64,000 bases of DNA from positions 9,117 to 73,116 of the forward strand of contig CAZNPL010000035.1 in assembly GCA_964574815.1 (NCBI GenBank), given 5' to 3'. Below, piece by piece: positions 36,750 through 46,765 of the stretch. Source of the stretch: CAZNPL01 sp964574815 (GTDB taxonomy: Bacteria > Planctomycetota > Phycisphaerae > UBA1845). Below the pieces are notes generated by a model. The model saw nothing but the letters and a program-made list of their open reading frames with translations, was not told the origin of the DNA and did no database searches. A program made the position numbers and the translations under genes. Position 1 is the stretch's first letter; the number at the start of each line of letters is the position of its first letter.

Positions 36750-39245
36750 CTATGCCGCTCGGCAGGCGTCTCGGCTCGAGCGGCGCCCGAAGACGATTGT
36801 CCCCGCCACCAGCCCCAGCAACGCCATGACGACCAGGCCCCACTCGGTTACGGTCGGCACGACCGGCGTCTGCCCGCAGAAACAGAAACCGTCGATGCAG
36901 TCGGTTGCTCCGGCGGGGCAGTCGGTTACGTCGTCGCAGGTGATCGTTTCGAATACGCAGCCATTCGACGCCGCGTTCGGGTCGAATGGATCGCACAAAT
37001 CGATCGTACACACCGATCGGTCGTCGCAGAACGTGTCGTCCGGCGTGCTCACGCATCCGTCCGGTCCCGCGGAAGGATCAGACGGAACGCAAAGATCATT
37101 CGTGCACGCAAACCCATCGCCGCAGAGCACGTCCCTCGGGGTGAAGACGCATCCATCAGCGTCTGCGTCCGGATCGCCCGGGACGCAATCGTTGGCCGTG
37201 CAGGCGATGGCGTCGTCGCACGCCGCGTCGTCGGGTGCGAATACGCATCCGTCAGCGTCGGCGTTCGGATCTCCGGGGATACAGGCGTCCGTCGTGCAAG
37301 TCGTCGCATCATCGCACGCCCCGTCGTCCGGGGTGAATACGCATCCATCGGCGTCAGCCCCGGGGGCGTCTGGAATACAGGCGTCGGTCGTGCACACCGC
37401 CGCGTCGTCGCAGGCCGCGTCATCCGGCGTAAACACACATCCGTCAGCGTCCGCGTTGGGATCTTCCGGAAGGCAGGCGTTGGCAGTGCATGCAAACGCG
37501 TCGTCGCATTGAGTGTTGTCAGGCGTCACGACGCACCCGTCGGCATCGGCGTTCGGATTGTCCGGGAGGCAAGCACCGACGGTACATCCCAGGCCGTCCT
37601 CACAGAGCGAATCATCGGGCGTCACCACACAACCGTCCGCATCGGCGCCGGGATCATCGGGAATGCACGCCTCGTTGGTGCAAGCGAACGCGTCCACGCA
37701 GCCGGAATCGTCCGGTGTGTACACGCATCCGTCGGCATCCGCGTTGGGATCGTTGGGAAGACACGCATCGGTTGTACACGTCACGCTGTCACCGCACAGA
37801 GCGTCGTCGGGGGCGAAGACACAGCCGTCCGCACCGGCGCCCGGGTCGTCGGGCACGCACGCGCCGACCGTACACGCGATGGCATCGTCGCACTGCGTGT
37901 CATCGGGAAGGTGAACGCATCCGTCGGCGTCCGCGCCGGGATCATCCGGCAGACAGACATCGGTCGTGCAGGCGGTCGCATCATCGCACGTGCCGTCGTC
38001 GGGCGTAAATACGCATCCGTCGGCGTCCGCGTTGGGGTCATCCGGAACACATGCATTCGTGGTGCAGGCAATGCCGTCATCGCAGCGCGTGTCATCGGGC
38101 GTGTTGACACAGCCGATGGCGGGATCGCACGTGTCGATCGTGCAGAGGTTGTCGTCCGCACAATCCACCTCCGGGTCGATGGGGGTTCCAACGCACTGGC
38201 CCGTCTCGTCGCAGACGTCGCCGACCGTACAGGCGTCCCCGTCGTCACACAGCTCACCGGGAATACACTCGAGGAACAGCGGCAGGCGCAATACGGCCAG
38301 TTCCCACAACAGTGAGTCGGGGCGGGTGGTCCCTCCGCGTCGCAGATAAGGATCACTTCGAACGCGCGACAGCGAGGTCGGCTCGCGCCCTTCACGGGGA
38401 GCCATGGGCGGAGAAACAACTTCGACGGTGGTCGAGGTCACGCCGGCCTCAATCACAATTGGGATGTTGTCCACGTCCCACGACAAACCGGCGGATCCAT
38501 CCAGTTGATCAACCGCGCTCGGGTTGTCGCTGATATCCACGCGATCCGGACGTTGCGGCTCAGCATCGCCGACGACGATGGTGAGCTCGGCGGAACGCGC
38601 CACGTCGGCTGCTGGATAGTCCAACGTGACGGGAGTCGTGACGAGTGCCTCAGGCTCGAACGCATCGGCCCAGGCGAAATCAAGTCCCTCGAATACGATG
38701 ACGTCGTAGACAGCCGGGTCGGTCGGATCTCGGGAGATCACCAGAAGCGCCGCTCCGTTGAAGCTGGCGGCGAAGTTGCTGTCGAGATTTCCGTCCTCGA
38801 TCGTGAACGACTGCAAGCCGGTTCCTCTGCCCTGAACGATCGCGGTGACGTCGGCGCGGTAACCGACGTTGTTCATCAGGCCGGAGACGAACTGGTTCTG
38901 TTCAGAGCCGAGGACTTCGCCGAGGATAGGCACTCCGTCGAAGATCAGTTCCTGGTCCTTGTAGGGCTCCGGAATGGTGCAGACGCCTCCAACTTCGGGA
39001 CACGGGAAATCCCGCCCGGCCCAGTAAAGAAACGCTTTCTCCACCTCGCCGACAATCTCGACGGATATGTTTGCAGTGCCGCTGCCAAGCTCCTCCAGAC
39101 CGATGCCCTCGAGCGCCACGGTCAATCCAGGGGCGCTGAGGCTTAAATCGGTGTTCTTCTGCAATGGCGTGGCTTGAGCAGAGCTGATAAACGTAAGCGC
39201 AAGGCACAGGAATGCCCACGGGATTATCCCGCTCACATGCTTCAT
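36750..39245 (-). CDS. Large secreted protein with twelve 32-residue Cys repeats and IPTL-CTERM-type tail
   Basis: 831 residues; GGAGG before the ATG and a signal peptide (MKHVSGIIPWAFLCLALTFISSAQA). Residues about 30-330 are a beta-rich domain (LEELGSGTANISVEIVGEVEKAFLYWAGRDFPC; FVSGLMNNVGYRADVT) of DUF3344-like look. Residues about 345-769 are Cys repeats, twelve in tandem on the plan CDDxxxCTxxxCxPxDPxADADGCVxTPDD. The last 35 residues form a sorting signal: VPTVTEWGLVVMALLGLVAG then a basic FGRRSSR end, as in IPTL-CTERM proteins handled by an exosortase-like enzyme. No exosortase gene is in the window. Likely a rod-like, Ca-binding surface protein. Confidence 0.85.
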   Translation of the reverse strand: MKHVSGIIPWAFLCLALTFISSAQATPLQKNTDLSLSAPGLTVALEGIGLEELGSGTANISVEIVGEVEKAFLYWAGRDFPCPEVGGVCTIPEPYKDQELIFDGVPILGEVLGSEQNQFVSGLMNNVGYRADVTAIVQGRGTGLQSFTIEDGNLDSNFAASFNGAALLVISRDPTDPAVYDVIVFEGLDFAWADAFEPEALVTTPVTLDYPAADVARSAELTIVVGDAEPQRPDRVDISDNPSAVDQLDGSAGLSWDVDNIPIVIEAGVTSTTVEVVSPPMAPREGREPTSLSRVRSDPYLRRGGTTRPDSLLWELAVLRLPLFLECIPGELCDDGDACTVGDVCDETGQCVGTPIDPEVDCADDNLCTIDTCDPAIGCVNTPDDTRCDDGIACTTNACVPDDPNADADGCVFTPDDGTCDDATACTTDVCLPDDPGADADGCVHLPDDTQCDDAIACTVGACVPDDPGAGADGCVFAPDDALCGDSVTCTTDACLPNDPNADADGCVYTPDDSGCVDAFACTNEACIPDDPGADADGCVVTPDDSLCEDGLGCTVGACLPDNPNADADGCVVTPDNTQCDDAFACTANACLPEDPNADADGCVFTPDDAACDDAAVCTTDACIPDAPGADADGCVFTPDDGACDDATTCTTDACIPGDPNADADGCVFAPDDAACDDAIACTANDCVPGDPDADADGCVFTPRDVLCGDGFACTNDLCVPSDPSAGPDGCVSTPDDTFCDDRSVCTIDLCDPFDPNAASNGCVFETITCDDVTDCPAGATDCIDGFCFCGQTPVVPTVTEWGLVVMALLGLVAGTIVFGRRSSRDACRAA
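36939..38084. repeat. Twelve tandem ~96-bp coding repeats
   Basis: Eleven units of 96 bp plus a last one of 90 bp, encoding 32-residue modules with six Cys-containing positions conserved in place. Units differ at many third positions and in acidic residues (DPNADADGC, DPGADADGC), so the array is old rather than a recent copy-number jump. Unequal exchange could change its length. Confidence 0.88.
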
Positions 39246-39555
39246 TTCCTTTCCTCCTGCAGGACGGCGCCGAACACGTTCACTCTGCTACCCGGCACCG
39301 GAAACCCGTAGCCTACCACATTTGGCAGGGCAAACCAAACGCCGCCGGTATCGCATACTCAATCTTAGCACCGCCGGAGTCATCAGGAATGGACACACCT
39401 TCAGCCTCAATTTACATCCGGGCAGCTGGATGGCGACAGGATATGGTCCACGCGACTCACGGTGGACTCGGATGTCTCCTCGATTATCGGGCTTGGTTCC
39501 CCGGAGCGGCTTCAGGAGGGTGCTCAGCCTTTCAGGCCCTTTTCGAGAAACGGAC
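39246..39555. other. Intergenic region between two leftward genes
   Basis: 310 bases with no supported gene. It should contain the promoter for the repeat protein, read leftwards, and the end of the thioesterase gene. No terminator hairpin was recognised. Confidence 0.4.
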
Positions 39556-40029
39556 TCACTTCTTGGCCGCCCAGTCCTCCGGCACCCGCACGGCCACGAC
39601 CTCGCCCCGGGCACAGAGTTCCCCGTCAACCAGAAGGCGGGATTCCACGACCACCTTTCGGCCTTTCAACTCCTTCACCGTGGCCCGCACTTCGAGCTCG
39701 CCCTTCAGCGGCGTGGGTCGAAGGTAATCGACGTGAAGCGCGGCGGTCACAAACCGTAACGGCGGATCAGTGTCCATCGCCCGGCCCTCGGCGCGGTACG
39801 CGGCCATGGCGGCCGTCCCCGTGCCATGGCAGTCGATCAGCGAGGCAATGAGCCCCCCGTACACGTAGCCGGGGAGTGCCGTGTGGTAGGGACGGGGCGT
39901 GAATCGGCAGACCGACTCGTCACCTTCCCAATAACTCTTGATGTGGAGCCCGTGCTCGTTGACGCGGCCGCACCCATAGCAGTGGGCCATGTCTTCCGGA
40001 TAGCAGTCCTGGATCGCTTTCTCGCTCAT
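39556..40029 (-). CDS. PaaI/hotdog-fold thioesterase
   Basis: 157 residues from the ATG at 40029; the frame upstream adds 12 residues without a ribosome site. The hotdog fold is clear: CYGCGRVNEHGLHIKS, then YGGLIASLIDCHGTGTA (the long helix wrapped by the sheet, with Asp in the catalytic position), ALHVDYLRPTP and VVVESRLLVDGELCARGEVVAVRV. Family members hydrolyse acyl-CoA thioesters. Substrate unknown; neighbours give no clue. Confidence 0.85.
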   Translation of the reverse strand: MSEKAIQDCYPEDMAHCYGCGRVNEHGLHIKSYWEGDESVCRFTPRPYHTALPGYVYGGLIASLIDCHGTGTAAMAAYRAEGRAMDTDPPLRFVTAALHVDYLRPTPLKGELEVRATVKELKGRKVVVESRLLVDGELCARGEVVAVRVPEDWAAKK

Positions 40030-40208
40030 GCCGCAGATGATAGCACGAACGAGCCAAAAACACACCGCACGTGAAAGTGACCGGCCGTCTCTACCTCAGC
40101 CGTAAACGTGACAACAGAAGGAGCGGAGCGCCCGGAAGCAACACCATCGCCAGCGGCGAGAACGCACCACAAGCCGCCACGCCCGCCGGGGATGCTTCAG
40201 ATCATTCG

Positions 40209-42974
40209 TCATCGGCCACCCGGGACGGGCTCGTAGTCCTCCGTTATCGGATCGGGTCTCGTTCCGCGGCCAACGGTCACCATACAGTCCGTCGCTTCGA
40301 ACGGCGTTCCGTCGACAAGCCTTCCCCTCAGCACCAGCTCAATCTCAGTACCGTGGGGCAAATCGGCCAGGCCAAACGCGTCCCGGACTTCAACTCGCGG
40401 GAACTTCAGCGACAGATCGAGTACGCCATCCGGCGCCGCCTCGACGCACCTGCATCCCTCTCCAGCGGAGAATCCGGCCACATCCTCGATGGTCGAGTGT
40501 GGTCCGGGCGGGCCTTCGCTCGGAACGACGTAACCGCCAACGCCGTCAGACCGTTGAAGCCTGAGCGACTCCAAATCCACTTCCGCCACATCAAGCCCCT
40601 CGGCAGCCAGAAGCGCCACGGGGAGTTGTCCGCGGCTCTTCGGTGAAAACGAATTCGGGCACTCGCCCGGCTTGATGTTCAACACGAACATCTGCCCGGC
40701 CTCCTCATCATCGTTCAGGATGGTGCCGATCCCCGCGTCTTGCCCGATGGTCACCTGCCTTCCTTCCGCTTCCAGGCTCAGCAGGTCGACGAAAAACGTC
40801 TCGTCGGGCTCGACTTCGTCATCGCCCACGACTTCCACCGAGACAATCTGCGATGTATCTCCCGGGGCAAATTCGAGAGTCGTCGCCAGGGGAACGAAGT
40901 CGTTGTCTGCCGACGAGGCCGAGCCGGGCCCGGTCGATACATCGACGGAGACCGCCACGTCGACAACAGCATCCAGCATCACCGTGAACGCGAAGGTTCT
41001 CATCTCCCCGCCGGACCCTTCCAGTTCCGTCACGTCGTCGATCCCGATGACCGAGGCGTCGTCATTGAGAATCGTGCCCGTGCCTCCCTCATGACCGAGT
41101 GCGACGTTTCGGCCCGGTGCATCAACGCCTGACAACCGAACGAGAAAGGTCTCGTCCGCTTCAACGATGTCGTCGCCAAAGACGTCAACCGTCACAGACT
41201 TTTGAGTCTCACCGGGTGCAAATCGAACAGATTCCGTCATCGACTGGAAATCGTCCTCTGTCGCCCCGGGAAACCCGGCCGCCGTCTGGACGTCTACCAG
41301 AACCTCGGCGTCAACCTCGGCCGAGAGTGTGATCGTGAAGTCGAGCGCTGTGATTGCATCGCCGTCCCCTTCACTCCCCGTGGTGTCGCTGATGAAGACG
41401 TTCGCGAGGTCGTCGTCACGGATGGTGCCCTGGGCCGCGGCGCTGTCGGCGATCGCGTTTACGGGATTCGACAACGTCACCTGAACGGTCTCGTCCGCTT
41501 CCACAAGGTCGTCGTCGAGGATCTGAACGGTGATCTCGCGTGCGATGTCGTCAACTTCGCCCGCCGTGAAGGTGACGGTGTAAGAACCCTCGCTTGTGAA
41601 GTCGATTCCTTCCGTCGCCGTGCCACCGGTCACAACCACGTCCACCGATACGTCATGGCCTGCATGTGACCGGGTGACCACGAACGTTAGGGTGCCCTCA
41701 TTCTCTGCGGCCGTCAGGGCCGACACCGAGAGTGTTGACTCTTCAAGCTCGATCGCGCCCATGTCGCAGGCGCCGGCCTGTGGGCGAAGGACGCCGCGCT
41801 GATCGACCAACACGCTTCCACCCCCGCAATCGCCCGCTCCGACTGCATCACTGCCCGCCAGAAGGGATTGCACCTCCATGCCACCGCCGTTGAGCTCGAC
41901 TGGGCCCAGGTTGGCGAAACCGTTGGGTATGTCAGTCACGTCGTCGAGTCCGCACGTGCCGTCGCTGTCGAGATTGAATCCTCGGCTGAGGTATCCGCTA
42001 CCTCCGCAGTCGCTTCCTGAAGCCGAGTCGGCGACGATTGTGTTGTTCAACCGGACTCCCCCCTTGCTGTAGATGCCGCCCCCGTTTGTTGCCGCATTGC
42101 GCCCGATCGAGGAGTTGGCCAGCTCGACGCGGGCGGAGGACATGTTGAAGATTCCGCCGCCATCGCGCGTGGCGGCATTCTCACTCACCGTGCTGTTTTC
42201 CAAACTCAGTGTGCCGAGGTTGAATACACCGCCGCCGCCGAACCCTCCCAGTGAGTCGTTTCGGGCCACGGTGCTCTTGACCATCTCTACAGCTGCTACG
42301 TTGTAGATGCCGCCGCCGCTGCGCTGTGCGGTGTTGCCGGCCAGTACGCACTCGACCAGCCGCAAGGTGCCGAAGTTCGCGATGGCCCCGCCATCATCAA
42401 CGGAAACGCTGTCTTGTACCGTGACTCGGGTAAGAATCAGCATGCCGCGATTGGAGAGCGCTCCACCATCCGGCCTGTAGGCTCCCGGACGGCCGCCGGA
42501 TATTCGCAGGTCATTGATCGCAAGGCTTGCGTTCAAACCGACATGGAGAATACGGAACGAAGGCGCGCCTGCCTCGCGCTGGATCGTCGCGCCGTTTCCG
42601 TTGATCGTGATGTCCGACGTGATGATCGGCAGCCCGTTGTTTCCGTAGGATGCATTGTCGACGAAGCTCAGAAGGTATGTCTCTCCAGGTGCCAGTTCGA
42701 TGACATCGGCCCCCTGACCGGCCGGACAACCACCGAACGGGGCGTCCATGTTGGCCGCGTTGATGGCGTCGCGCAGCGTGCAGTCCGGCCAGCCGGTGCC
42801 CCCGCTGTTGGTGGTGACCGTGATGGTCTCAGCCGATACGAGAACCGGCGCGGCGATAACCGCAGACAATGCGAGCGCCGTCCACGGGAGCTTCCATGGC
42901 GCATGGCGCAGCGGGTATCGCGTACCGGGAATGGTAATCGTTGGCGGGTTGTTTCCCAGCTTGTGCTCGGTCAT
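40209..42974 (-). CDS. Secreted beta-helix protein with three Calx-beta domains
   Basis: 921 residues; ATG 42974 follows GGAGAGGAG. A long n-region precedes the signal core (WTALALSAVIAAPVLVSA). The N-terminal half is a right-handed beta-helix of the choice-of-anchor Q type: CTLRDAINAANMDAPFGGC, INGNGATIQ, GGGIYN rungs repeated several times. Then three Calx-beta domains, each ending in a DDxxVExDETFxVxLS-type loop (ILDDDLVEADETVQV, VFGDDIVEADETFLV, VVGDDEVEPDETFFV), which bind calcium in known members. The C-terminal ~130 residues (LNIKPGECPNSFSPKSRGQLPVALL) are a domain common at the ends of bacterial surface proteins. No sorting tail is seen. Confidence 0.87.
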   Translation of the reverse strand: MTEHKLGNNPPTITIPGTRYPLRHAPWKLPWTALALSAVIAAPVLVSAETITVTTNSGGTGWPDCTLRDAINAANMDAPFGGCPAGQGADVIELAPGETYLLSFVDNASYGNNGLPIITSDITINGNGATIQREAGAPSFRILHVGLNASLAINDLRISGGRPGAYRPDGGALSNRGMLILTRVTVQDSVSVDDGGAIANFGTLRLVECVLAGNTAQRSGGGIYNVAAVEMVKSTVARNDSLGGFGGGGVFNLGTLSLENSTVSENAATRDGGGIFNMSSARVELANSSIGRNAATNGGGIYSKGGVRLNNTIVADSASGSDCGGSGYLSRGFNLDSDGTCGLDDVTDIPNGFANLGPVELNGGGMEVQSLLAGSDAVGAGDCGGGSVLVDQRGVLRPQAGACDMGAIELEESTLSVSALTAAENEGTLTFVVTRSHAGHDVSVDVVVTGGTATEGIDFTSEGSYTVTFTAGEVDDIAREITVQILDDDLVEADETVQVTLSNPVNAIADSAAAQGTIRDDDLANVFISDTTGSEGDGDAITALDFTITLSAEVDAEVLVDVQTAAGFPGATEDDFQSMTESVRFAPGETQKSVTVDVFGDDIVEADETFLVRLSGVDAPGRNVALGHEGGTGTILNDDASVIGIDDVTELEGSGGEMRTFAFTVMLDAVVDVAVSVDVSTGPGSASSADNDFVPLATTLEFAPGDTSQIVSVEVVGDDEVEPDETFFVDLLSLEAEGRQVTIGQDAGIGTILNDDEEAGQMFVLNIKPGECPNSFSPKSRGQLPVALLAAEGLDVAEVDLESLRLQRSDGVGGYVVPSEGPPGPHSTIEDVAGFSAGEGCRCVEAAPDGVLDLSLKFPRVEVRDAFGLADLPHGTEIELVLRGRLVDGTPFEATDCMVTVGRGTRPDPITEDYEPVPGGR

Positions 42975-43256
42975 CGCTCTTGCTCCTCTCCAACCTGACC
43001 CCTGCACGGCTGCCGAGCTGCTTACCGGGCGACGGGTTCGTGCCCGAACCGGCGCGAGACCGGCAGCGCCTGGAAACTGTCATGACCAACAGGTGAACCA
43101 GGCCGGTTCCGGAATCGACAACGTTCAGCGCCTCTTCGATCCTGCCGCAGCAGGAACCCGCCTCACGTCTGAAGTGACGACACGACCGGCGAATCCGCGA
43201 TGTACCTCGCGGATGACCGAGGGAAATATACAATATCTGCGCACAAGCGGTGCGGG

Positions 43257-45947
43257 CTATTGTGCGGCGGAAAGGCGTTGTTCATATTCGGACGCGGGCC
43301 CCGGCCGGCCCCATGTCGTGTAGAGTCGGACCAGCCCCCCCAGGGCCATCTGTGTTTGTCGATGGATGGAACCGAACTTGGCATCGAATACCTGAAGTGC
43401 GTCAAGCAATAGCGCCTCGGCCTTTTCGTAGTCCTGGCCGTCCGTCAGTATCGAGCCGCACGACAGGCGCCACTCGGCCAGCGTGAGCCCACCAACGGAT
43501 GGAACTTTTTCGGCCTTGGAAAGCACCTCCAGGCAGTCTTTGGCCGCCTCATCGATCGCGCCGTTGTGCTGCAGTACCTTGCTCAGATCGACGGCCGCGG
43601 AGAGCGTTCGCTCATCCTCAGGCCCGAAGGTCTCGGTTGCCACGACCAGGGCGGCGCTGGCCAGCTCTTCCGCGGATTCCTGCCGCCCCGCCTTGGCGTG
43701 CATGACGGCCAGCGACGACTTCACCGCAATGGTCATTTCATCGCCGTCACCCAGCGCGGCAGCACACGTGTCCAAGTTCTGCTGTGCCAGCTCGATGGCC
43801 GCGGCGAGCTCACCTTGTTCGGCCAGAACCACCGCGAGCTCTCTGCCCGACATCAATGTATGCCGGTGCGTAGGTCCGAGTATTCTGGTGCGCCGCCCAT
43901 ACGCCTCGCGATGCAGCGCCTCGGCCTCCTTCAGACGGTTCAAGTCCCGCAGCGTCGTACCCAGGCTGTTCATCGTGAAAATCGTGTACGGATGATCGTC
44001 GGACAGCATACGCCGCTGAGCATCGAGCACCTCGCGCAGAACCGTAACAACTTCGGCCGTCTTGCCGGCCATGCGAAGAACCGAGGACAGATTGTGGAGC
44101 GACGTCAGCGTACGCTGATGCTCGGGTCCGTAGAGTTTGCGATAGAGCTCGATCGTTCGGCGCTGTAAGGCTTCGGCTTCCTCCAGACGACCGGTCACGG
44201 CCAGCGGCCGGACGAGGTTGGTCATGACTCCGAGCGTGGCCTCATGTTCCTCGCCATAGAGCGCCAGGAAGCCGTCCAGAGATTCGCGATAGAGATCCTG
44301 CGCCTTCTTCGGATTCCCGAGCTCCATGTGCACCAGTGCCAGCGAGTGCATCAGGTTCAGCGTGTCGGGGTCATCATCACCGAGGCGCTGCCGCGCGATC
44401 TCGAGAGCTTGCCGAAACTGAGCTTCTGCTTTATCATAAAGCGCCAAGTTACGGTATGCACTTCCGATAAACAGACGTACCGGCCACTCGACATCAGGCT
44501 GACCCGCAAGGTCCTCGCCCACACGCTGGGCTGCGTCGTCGAGAATATCGCGGACGCGAACGTCGGGACCGGCGCCGTGCAGGGGATTGGCGGCTTTGAG
44601 CATGCCCGTCACGAACGCGTTGATCGTCTGGGCCTTCAGCGTCTCGTTACGCGCAATCGTCTCGGCACGCCGCGCCCGGTTGCGCTCGATGGTGGTCTGT
44701 GCGAGTCCAACGGAAAGCGCGACAAACCCGGCGATAACCGCGGCCACCAAGGCCTTGTTGCGCCGGGTGAACTTCCGCAACTGATAAACGGTGCTCGCCG
44801 GCCGTGCTGAGATCGGCTGGTCGGCCAAGTAGCGGCGTATATCTGCCGCGAAATCGGCGGCCGAGGCGTACCGACGCTCCTTCTCTTTCGTGAGCGCCTT
44901 GCCGACGATCGTCTCGATATCACCGCGCAGGTGTCGATGCACCGTGCTCAGTCGAGTCGGCTCCTCATCGGCGATCATCCGGGCCGCCTCGGGAATGGTC
45001 TTCCCGCGCAGGTCGAGTGGCAGCCGGCCGCTCAGCAGCTCGTAGCAGATGACGCCCAGCGCGTAGACGTCCGAGAGGGTATCCAGTTCCTGCGAATCGC
45101 CCGCAACCTGCTCCGGGCTCATGTAAGAAACGGTCCCGATCAACTGCCCGACGTCCGTGCGGAGTGTGGTCATTTGAACGTCGGCGTCTGTCAGGCGAGC
45201 AACCCCGAAGTCGAGGATCTTCGGCTGGCCCTCGTCGGTCACCAGAATGTTGCCCGGCTTCAGATCGCGATGGATGACACCTTTCTGATGGGCATGCTGG
45301 ACGGCGTCGCAGATTCTTGCCATCAGCTCGAGACGCGCCCGTGCCCCCAGGGCTTCAGATGCGGCGAATTCGTTGAGCGGTTTGCCCCGGATGTACTCCA
45401 TCACGAAATAAGGCTGCTCCTGATCCGGACCGCCAGTGCCGGCAATGCGCGCCGTTCCGGCCTCGTAGATCTGCGCAATGCCGGCATGATGCAGTCGTCC
45501 CAGCACCTGGGCCTCGAACTGGAAACGGCTGAGCAAGTGTTGGGAGGCCACGCCGGGACGGATGATTTTCAGCGCCACCGTTCGCCGCGGGTTTTCCTGT
45601 TCCGCCTCATAGACGACGCCCATGCCGCCGGCCCCAACCATGCGGACGACGCGGTAACGCCCGATACGTTCGGGGACCTTGTCCGAATCGCCAGTTGCCC
45701 CGGCCATCAATGGCCCGGCCGCGCGCGTCTCGCGCCCCGCGATATCGAGACCAAGTGCTGCGGCGGCGGATACCCTCTGGGCGATGGGCAAAGGACGCTG
45801 ATCGTTCTCCAGAAGCGCTTCGACTTCAACTCGTAGTTCTTTGTCTCCTTGGCACGTTCTGGTGAGGTAGGCGGCCCGCTCGGCCACGTCCAGGCGACAC
45901 GCCTCAGCGAATACCTTTTTGATCTGCTGGAAACGTTCGGGCGTCAT
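43257..45947 (-). CDS. Transmembrane Ser/Thr protein kinase with TPR domain
   Basis: 896 residues. An N-terminal helical segment (1-95), kinase domain (96-375) with GAGGMGVVYEA, VALK (Lys127), HRDLKPGN (Asp228), DFGVA (246-250) and an APE-like SPE, all intact. One transmembrane helix at about 398-418 (KALVAAVIAGFVALSVGLAQ). The outer or periplasmic part (about 480-870) is TPR: LALVHMELGNPKKAQDLYRESL-type units repeated about seven times. Its start overlaps the ECF sigma stop by four bases (ATGA). Kinase/ECF pairs like this are common in Planctomycetes and Acidobacteria; the kinase may control the sigma factor, but this is inference. Confidence 0.93.
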   Translation of the reverse strand: MTPERFQQIKKVFAEACRLDVAERAAYLTRTCQGDKELRVEVEALLENDQRPLPIAQRVSAAAALGLDIAGRETRAAGPLMAGATGDSDKVPERIGRYRVVRMVGAGGMGVVYEAEQENPRRTVALKIIRPGVASQHLLSRFQFEAQVLGRLHHAGIAQIYEAGTARIAGTGGPDQEQPYFVMEYIRGKPLNEFAASEALGARARLELMARICDAVQHAHQKGVIHRDLKPGNILVTDEGQPKILDFGVARLTDADVQMTTLRTDVGQLIGTVSYMSPEQVAGDSQELDTLSDVYALGVICYELLSGRLPLDLRGKTIPEAARMIADEEPTRLSTVHRHLRGDIETIVGKALTKEKERRYASAADFAADIRRYLADQPISARPASTVYQLRKFTRRNKALVAAVIAGFVALSVGLAQTTIERNRARRAETIARNETLKAQTINAFVTGMLKAANPLHGAGPDVRVRDILDDAAQRVGEDLAGQPDVEWPVRLFIGSAYRNLALYDKAEAQFRQALEIARQRLGDDDPDTLNLMHSLALVHMELGNPKKAQDLYRESLDGFLALYGEEHEATLGVMTNLVRPLAVTGRLEEAEALQRRTIELYRKLYGPEHQRTLTSLHNLSSVLRMAGKTAEVVTVLREVLDAQRRMLSDDHPYTIFTMNSLGTTLRDLNRLKEAEALHREAYGRRTRILGPTHRHTLMSGRELAVVLAEQGELAAAIELAQQNLDTCAAALGDGDEMTIAVKSSLAVMHAKAGRQESAEELASAALVVATETFGPEDERTLSAAVDLSKVLQHNGAIDEAAKDCLEVLSKAEKVPSVGGLTLAEWRLSCGSILTDGQDYEKAEALLLDALQVFDAKFGSIHRQTQMALGGLVRLYTTWGRPGPASEYEQRLSAAQ

Positions 45948-46522
45948 CTGGTGTCACCACGCGAAAGCTCACGCCGAAGCCAGGCGCGCGCCATGCGCCA
46001 CTCTGTCTCGATCGTCGTCTTTGACACGCCCACAACGTGGGCAATCTCCTCAACCGTCATGCCGCCGAAAAACCGCAATTCTACGACCTTCGCTTGACGC
46101 TCATCCAGCGCTGCCAGCGTGCGCATCGCTTCGTCCAGGTCCAGTAACTCCGGGTCCCGATCGGTGACCGGGGTATCCGCTTCGGACATCGTGACCCGGC
46201 AGAGATCGCCGCCTCGCTTGCGGGTCGCCCGCCCTCTCGCATGATCAATCAGGATCTGCCGCATCGCACGGGCTGCCACAGCGAGAAAATGGGCCCGGTC
46301 TTTCCACTCTACGCAAGTCTGATCGACGAGACGGAGAAAGGCCTCGTTAACCAGGGCGGTCGGTTGGAGTGTGTGTTCGGGGCGCTGCCGGCGGAAGTAA
46401 TTGCCCGCCAGATTGCGAAGCTCGCCATAAACGACGGTGAAGAGACGCTCGGCAACCGCCGGATCGCTCGGGTTCAGCTCGTTGAGGAGTCGGGTCGCTT
46501 CGCCTGCCATATACACGTCCAT
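45944..46522 (-). CDS. ECF sigma factor (Planctomycetes/Acidobacteria type, TIGR02999-like)
   Basis: 192 residues; ATG 46522 or 46510. Region 2: LFTVVYGELRNLAGNYFRRQ ... HTLQPTALVNEAFLRLVDQ and FLAVAARAMRQILIDHARGR. Region 4: LDERQAKVVELRFFGGMTVEEIAHVVGVSKTTIETEWRMARAWLRREL, with the helix-turn-helix. No anti-sigma factor gene is adjacent; instead a Ser/Thr kinase is translationally coupled. It diverges from a three-gene set of secreted proteins, which are its most obvious targets. The C terminus shows no extra domain. Confidence 0.92.
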   Translation of the reverse strand: MDVYMAGEATRLLNELNPSDPAVAERLFTVVYGELRNLAGNYFRRQRPEHTLQPTALVNEAFLRLVDQTCVEWKDRAHFLAVAARAMRQILIDHARGRATRKRGGDLCRVTMSEADTPVTDRDPELLDLDEAMRTLAALDERQAKVVELRFFGGMTVEEIAHVVGVSKTTIETEWRMARAWLRRELSRGDTR

Positions 46523-46765
46523 TTCTGATCGCGCCTATTATAGCCGATTCGCCGCTAACTTCATGGTCCGAAACGACTTACAGGCCGGATTGAGCAAACC
46601 AGTCTGCAGAATCACAAGCCGCTTCGCTGAGGGGTGCGGCGTTCTTTCTCGTTTACCTCTTTGAAGGAAAATCCGGTTGGTTTGGACCGGCCTCGACACC
46701 TTGTGTTCCGACGGCGCACAGGTGTCGCAGGGGGTAGAGGTCTGCTGAGTCGCGGAGGTATTGTC
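46523..46765. promoter_or_regulatory. Divergent regulatory region between ECF sigma/kinase and the secreted-protein set
   Basis: 243 bases that must contain both promoters. A CGGAGG ribosome site lies just before the rightward ATG. No ECF minus-35 consensus (AAC type) could be fixed with confidence by eye. Confidence 0.4.

Noticed and set aside
36939..38084. Regular 96-bp repeats that could suggest a CRISPR-like or satellite array
   Set aside because: They lie in frame inside an 831-residue exported protein and encode 32-residue Cys modules; there are no unique spacers.
36681..38315. 544-residue plus-strand frame over the Cys-repeat gene
   Set aside because: Its repeats are only the antisense of the 96-bp coding repeats; no signal peptide or start site.
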